Shown here: piece by piece, positions 14,199-16,989 of the stretch | How positions within the stretch are numbered: position 1 is the stretch's first letter | Layout: each line of letters opens with the position of its first letter | Origin: Clostridia bacterium | GTDB lineage: Bacteria; Bacillota; Clostridia; Christensenellales; Aristaeellaceae | Direction of reading: 5' to 3' | NCBI GenBank assembly: GCA_017412445.1 | Contig: JAFPYA010000313.1 | Location: 1 to 16,989, forward strand | Length of the DNA: 16,989 bases | The notes under the pieces: model-generated | The model's database searches: none | Told to the model about the DNA's origin: nothing | The model's input: only the letters and a program-made list of their open reading frames with translations | Program-made: the position numbers and the translations under genes

Positions 14199-15329
14199 TC
14201 AATGAAACTTCGGAACCTCAAGCTCTTTCCCTCCGGCAAGGGCGGAGGCGTGCGTGAGTATGCCGGCGGCGCTCACGTTGCAGGCGAAGTCAAGGGCTAT
14301 TGCGGGCGCGCGATCTTCTATAATGCAGCGCACAAGCTCGTGCACCAGATGGGGATGCGAGCCGTGATGTCCGCTCGGCGCGCCTTCGCTGAGCGACTTT
14401 TCGGGCTGAGTCGGGTCGTACCCGCCCTCAGACAAGGTGAAGCGGCGTATTGCCTCCGGCAGGTTTTTGTATACGGCGGGCGAGCGCAGGCTTTCGCTCG
14501 GCGTCTCCCAGCCCCTGTGCCCCGCGTGAATAAGGCGCGTCATTGTGAGATCGTCCGAATCCTTACAGCCCCATTCGAGCGAAGCCTTCGAGCCGTACAC
14601 GTAGAAGCCCTCCAGATACTGCCGCGCCGTCTCAAACAGCGTGCGCGTGACCTCTCCGGTCAGGCCGTTTTCAAAGCGCAGAAGCGCGCTCTCCGCCGGG
14701 AAGGGATTGGCGTACCTGCACCTGAGCTCCGGGCGCATTTCGCCAGAGCCAAAGCATACCACGCGCTCGATGCGCGCGCCCGCGAGCGCCGCTATCGGCG
14801 ACATGGCGTGCGTGGCGTAATACATGGGTGGAAGCCCCAGCCAATACTCGGGCCAGTTCTCCATGTCCTGATAATGTACGCCGCGTAGCAGCTGAAGCCT
14901 GCCCAACTCCCCCGCTTCATACAGGCGCTTTGCGTTTAAGTATTGCCTCGTGTAGAGCGTGGTTTCCATGAGCATATAGGTTTTGCCCGAGGCCTTTTGT
15001 GCCTTTACTATCGCCTTGATGCCTTCAAGCGTCAGGCTCATGGGCACAGTGCAGGCGCAGTGCTTGCCGCTCTCCAGCGCTCTCACCGTCTGCTCCTCGT
15101 GCACGGGGATGGGCGTAACCAGATGTATCGCGTCGACTTCCGGGTCGCTGAGTACCTCTTCATAGCTGCCGTAGAGCCTCGTTATGCCAAAGCGCTCCGC
15201 GACCTCTTTCATCAGACCCGCGTTGGTATCGAACAGGCCTATGAACTTTACGTCCGGGTGTTCCCTGTATATAGGCGCGAACGCCGCGCCAAAGCCCAGA
15301 CCGCACAGAACTACGCCGATTTTGTCCAT
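14199..15329 (-). CDS. Gfo/Idh/MocA-family oxidoreductase
   Basis: A 376-residue putative NAD(P)-dependent dehydrogenase of the Gfo/Idh/MocA family, which typically acts on sugars, inositols or sugar-derived substrates. The N-terminal Rossmann fold shows IGVVLCGLGFGAAFAP (4-19), an acidic turn FDTN after the second strand, and VTPIPVHEEQTVRALESGKH (71-90), typical of the family. The usual catalytic EKP motif is replaced by Thr94-Val95-Pro96 (ACTVPMSLT). The C-terminal substrate domain (about 125-376) has the family pattern but no substrate can be named. The start is ATG 15327-15329 with GGAGGTC upstream. It has its own promoter (15370-15398) and terminator (14122-14158), so it is a single-gene unit converging on the amt operon. 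Nothing links it to nitrogen metabolism. Confidence 0.88.
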   Translation of the reverse strand: MDKIGVVLCGLGFGAAFAPIYREHPDVKFIGLFDTNAGLMKEVAERFGITRLYGSYEEVLSDPEVDAIHLVTPIPVHEEQTVRALESGKHCACTVPMSLTLEGIKAIVKAQKASGKTYMLMETTLYTRQYLNAKRLYEAGELGRLQLLRGVHYQDMENWPEYWLGLPPMYYATHAMSPIAALAGARIERVVCFGSGEMRPELRCRYANPFPAESALLRFENGLTGEVTRTLFETARQYLEGFYVYGSKASLEWGCKDSDDLTMTRLIHAGHRGWETPSESLRSPAVYKNLPEAIRRFTLSEGGYDPTQPEKSLSEGAPSGHHGSHPHLVHELVRCIIEDRAPAIALDFACNVSAAGILTHASALAGGKELEVPKFH

Positions 15330-15369
15330 ATATTGACCTCCATACGCTCGTCAGTGTTCTTTTTTTATA

Positions 15370-15398
15370 ATCTTACCATCAAACGAAACCTCTGTCAA
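15370..15398 (-). promoter_or_regulatory. Promoter of the oxidoreductase gene
   Basis: On the minus strand: TTGACA (15398-15393), 17-base spacer, TAAGAT (15375-15370), about 40 bases upstream of the ATG. An imperfect inverted repeat around the -35 (CTGAC-GTT-GACAG) could be an operator, but the match is weak. Confidence 0.75.
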
Positions 15399-15441
15399 CG
15401 TCAGCGTGCCGGTTTTTTGCTCATCTTATTTGAGTCAAAGC

Positions 15442-15477
15442 AAAAAGAAAACAGGGTGAGCAAAACTCACTCTGTTT
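15442..15477 (-). terminator. Terminator after tRNA-Leu
   Basis: On the minus strand AAACAG and GTGAG (15477-15472 and 15470-15466) pair with CTCAC and CTGTTT (15460-15456 and 15454-15449), with one mismatch and a short loop, followed by TCTTTTT (15448-15442). It begins 4 bases after the tRNA 3' end. Confidence 0.88.
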
Positions 15478-15481
15478 ACCG

Positions 15482-15563
15482 TGCGGCTGACGAGACTTGA
15501 ACTCGTACTCCTTGCGGAACACGCCCCTCAAACGTGCGCGTATGCCGATTCCGCCACAGCCGC
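15482..15563 (-). tRNA. tRNA-Leu (anticodon GAG)
   Basis: An 82-base type II tRNA. The acceptor stem GCGGCTG (15563-15557) pairs perfectly with CAGCCGC (15489-15483), with discriminator A at 15482. The anticodon stem CACGT/GCGTG encloses loop TTGAGGG, giving anticodon GAG at 15529-15527 (reads CUC and CUU). A long variable arm typical of Leu (TTCC-GCAA-GGAG) and a T-arm with TTCAAGT follow. The 3' CCA is not encoded, so it must be added after transcription. The gene has its own consensus promoter and terminator. Confidence 0.95.
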
Positions 15564-15575
15564 ATGAACGTATAT

Positions 15576-15604
15576 ATTATACTCACGCGCCGCGGTTTTG
15601 TCAA
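15576..15604 (-). promoter_or_regulatory. Promoter of tRNA-Leu
   Basis: Perfect consensus on the minus strand: TTGACA (15604-15599), 17-base spacer, TATAAT (15581-15576), ending 12 bases before the tRNA 5' end. The spacer includes a GC-rich stretch (CCGCGGCGCG). Confidence 0.92.
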
Positions 15605-15608
15605 GGGT

Positions 15609-15649
15609 CAAAGTTCAAAAACAGGCGGCAAATTATATTTTTAACTTTG
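15609..15649. repeat. AT-rich inverted repeat between tRNA-Leu promoter and the FMN-enzyme gene
   Basis: CAAAGTTCAAAAA (15609-15621) and TTTTTAACTTTG (15638-15649) are reverse complements apart from one extra C, and are separated by 16 bases. It could be a weak bidirectional terminator or a protein-binding site; the sequence does not decide. Confidence 0.5.
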
Positions 15650-15700
15650 CACGGCTCATATCATGCGCCGGTCACGCATCGGCCGACTGCATGTCGCCTG
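15617..15700 (-). terminator. Possible terminator after the FMN-dependent oxidase-like gene
   Basis: On the minus strand CAGGCG (15700-15695) can pair with CGCCTG (15627-15622), followed by TTTTT (15621-15617). The intervening 67 bases contain a small hairpin (ATGCG/CGCAT, 15662-15678). The long loop makes this tentative. It starts 5 bases after the gene's stop. Confidence 0.4.
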
Positions 15701-15705
15701 AATTG

Positions 15706-16596
15706 TTACCAGCTTATCGGATGAATGACGTTGGAATCGATGGACGCGAGCGTTTCCGAGCCGGTTCTGACCATCATGGCCTTTAGCTCATCGGTCATAG
15801 CGCGAATCGTATCTGCCAGACCCTCCGCGCCGTTTTCAGCCAGCGGCTGCATAAGCGCCCTGCCCACCGAGACCGCGTCCGCGCCGAGCGCCAGGGCCTT
15901 GAAGGCGTCAAAGCCATCCTCTATGCCCCCGTCTACGATTATCGTGAGGCGCTTTCCTACGGCTTTTCGGATTTCGGAGACCATCATGGTGGGCGGCACC
16001 GCCCAGCGCATTAGCGAATTGTGATGGCTGAGTATTATGCCCTTGCAGCCCAAATCAGCGCACCTGAGCGCGTCCTGCACGCTTAACGCGCCCTTTATCA
16101 CGAACGGCAGCTTTGTGGACGAAATGAACGCCTTCAGTTCTTCGAGCGTGGGCAGCTTCATCTGATGCCCGACGACTACGCTGTCTCGGTCGTCTCTCAC
16201 GTTTACGGCGTGCTCCACGTCCATGCCGACCGCTATTGCGCCGCACTCCTCTGCACAGGCGATCCTTTGATAAATTTCATCGGGATCGGCGTAGGGCTTT
16301 ATGATTTTTACCACCTTTGCGCCCGTCGCAAGCACGCTTTTGAGCTCCTCGATGCTCCCCATGCCGTAAAAGCACAGCGCCTCGGCCAGAAGCGCGCCTC
16401 TGGCAAAGGAATCCATGCCCTGCTTCAAATGGCTGAGCGCCGCGGTTGCAATGGGCGTAGCAAAGGTGTGTCCGAAAAGCTCTGCTCTCGCGTCCGGATG
16501 CACCGCGCCTATGATACGTCCCTCGACCAGCAGGTGGTCGAGATAGCGTCTGTTGAGCTCCACCGAGTCCCCCCTGAGCGGTCTTTCCGTAGCCAT
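15706..16596 (-). CDS. Short FMN-dependent alpha-hydroxy-acid oxidase-like protein
   Basis: This 296-residue protein belongs to the FMN-binding TIM-barrel superfamily of lactate and glycolate oxidases. The C-terminal half is clear: PFVIKGALSVQDALRCADLG with the N1-facing Lys168, then VDGGIEDGFDAFKALALGAD and SVGRALMQP for phosphate binding. His192 sits 24 residues after Lys168, as in glycolate oxidase, but the SNHGGR motif reads SHHNSL, so the substrate-binding arginine is Leu195. The protein is also shorter than classic members (about 340-380), mainly at the N-terminus. The start at ATG 16594-16596 is supported by GGGGAGGG upstream, and a terminator lies just before it, so the short N-terminus is probably real. 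Substrate is unknown. No promoter was identified between 16597 and the hydrogenase terminator, so it may rely on read-through. Confidence 0.82.
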   Translation of the reverse strand: MATERPLRGDSVELNRRYLDHLLVEGRIIGAVHPDARAELFGHTFATPIATAALSHLKQGMDSFARGALLAEALCFYGMGSIEELKSVLATGAKVVKIIKPYADPDEIYQRIACAEECGAIAVGMDVEHAVNVRDDRDSVVVGHQMKLPTLEELKAFISSTKLPFVIKGALSVQDALRCADLGCKGIILSHHNSLMRWAVPPTMMVSEIRKAVGKRLTIIVDGGIEDGFDAFKALALGADAVSVGRALMQPLAENGAEGLADTIRAMTDELKAMMVRTGSETLASIDSNVIHPISW

Positions 16597-16616
16597 AAAT
16601 TCGCCCTCCCCGTGAG

Positions 16617-16649
16617 AAAATGAGCCGCCTCCCTCTCGGAAGACGGCTC
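16617..16649 (-). terminator. Terminator after the hydrogenase gene
   Basis: On the minus strand bases 16649-16638 pair with 16633-16622 (12 pairs, two G.U) around a four-base loop AGAG, then A and TTTT (16620-16617). It begins 13 bases past the hydrogenase stop and lies directly upstream of the FMN-enzyme gene. Confidence 0.78.
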
Positions 16650-16662
16650 GGGTGAGTTGGAT

Positions 16663-16989
16663 TTAGTCCTCGTACACCTTGCGGGCGGTGTAGTGGGTGT
16701 GCAGCAGCTCGTGGGCCTTATGGCTGTTGGGCTTGCCGAAGAACTCATCGTACAGCTTGTGTATGGAGGGCAGCTCGTGGGATTTGCGGATGGGCTTCGC
16801 CGCGTCCTCGTCGTAGAGGGCTTTGGCTCTGAGACCCTTCACGTCCACGTCCTCGCGCACGATGGGGCTGACGATGGGTTGTCCGCCGCCGTTTACGCAG
16901 CCGCCGGGGCAGCCCATGATTTCGATGAAGGTGTAGCTCTTTTCGCCGCTCTTCACAGCGTCAAGCAGCCTTGCCGCAGCTCCGGTGGA
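16663..16989 (-). CDS. hydA: [FeFe] hydrogenase, C-terminal end (cut by window edge)
   Basis: The last 108 residues of an iron-only hydrogenase that reversibly makes H2 from protons and reduced carriers in fermentative anaerobes. The visible part holds the third H-cluster signature, EIMGCPGGCVNGGGQP, with two cluster-ligand cysteines. The small-subunit-like C-terminal domain follows (HKLYDEFFGKPNSHKAHELL) and the protein ends shortly after HTHYTARKVYED. The N-terminal ferredoxin-like domains and the first two H-cluster motifs lie beyond the right edge. It therefore cannot be told whether this is a monomeric HydA or the catalytic subunit of an NAD(P)-linked, possibly electron-bifurcating complex (HndD/HydA type). 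The stop is TAA at 16665-16663, followed by a terminator, so it is the last gene of its transcript or followed only by read-through. Confidence 0.94.
   Translation of the reverse strand, partial: STGAAARLLDAVKSGEKSYTFIEIMGCPGGCVNGGGQPIVSPIVREDVDVKGLRAKALYDEDAAKPIRKSHELPSIHKLYDEFFGKPNSHKAHELLHTHYTARKVYED

Noticed and set aside
1..16989. CRISPR arrays, insertion sequences, phage genes or attachment sites
   Set aside because: No direct repeat arrays, transposase motifs or terminal inverted repeats were seen; gene order and composition look chromosomal throughout.

Overview
The window is most consistent with a GC-rich member of the Clostridia (Firmicutes). The signs are an unadenylylated type I-alpha glutamine synthetase, a tRNA-Asn-type T-box leader, an ANTAR antiterminator gene inside a glnA-gltBD cluster, an [FeFe] hydrogenase, strong GGAGG ribosome binding sites and a tRNA gene without an encoded CCA. 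A finer placement is not supported by what can be seen.

Layout. Positions 1-3923, minus strand: a compact operon asnB-guaA-pyrG, with pyrG running off the left edge. All three are glutamine-dependent amidotransferases. It is headed by a consensus promoter and a long T-box leader (about 3924-4236) whose specifier and acceptor-binding bases fit tRNA-Asn. Positions 4272-4374: a short AT-rich divergent promoter region. Positions 4375-14066, plus strand: a perfect consensus promoter, a leader hairpin, then glnA, an ANTAR regulator, gltB, gltD, a second leader-type attenuator, and an ammonium channel fused to a PII domain. Positions 14067-16989, mostly minus strand: a Gfo/Idh/MocA-type oxidoreductase with its own promoter and terminator, a tRNA-Leu(GAG) with its own promoter and terminator, a short FMN-dependent alpha-hydroxy-acid oxidase-like protein, and the C-terminal end of an [FeFe] hydrogenase.

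How it works together. Amt imports ammonium, GlnA fixes it into glutamine and GltBD makes glutamate, while the divergent operon spends glutamine nitrogen on asparagine, GMP and CTP. The two halves appear to be controlled by RNA: charged tRNA-Asn through the T-box on one side, and ANTAR-dependent antitermination on the other.

The most interesting observation is that the glnA and amt leaders share an 11-base block (AAGGGCGTTCT) that forms a hairpin with hexaloop AAGGGC, followed at identical spacing by AATGC. In both cases the hairpin is mutually exclusive with a terminator. An ANTAR protein whose receiver domain lacks the phosphoacceptor aspartate is encoded between them. This looks like an autoregulated ANTAR nitrogen regulon with an internal switch just before the Amt-PII fusion.
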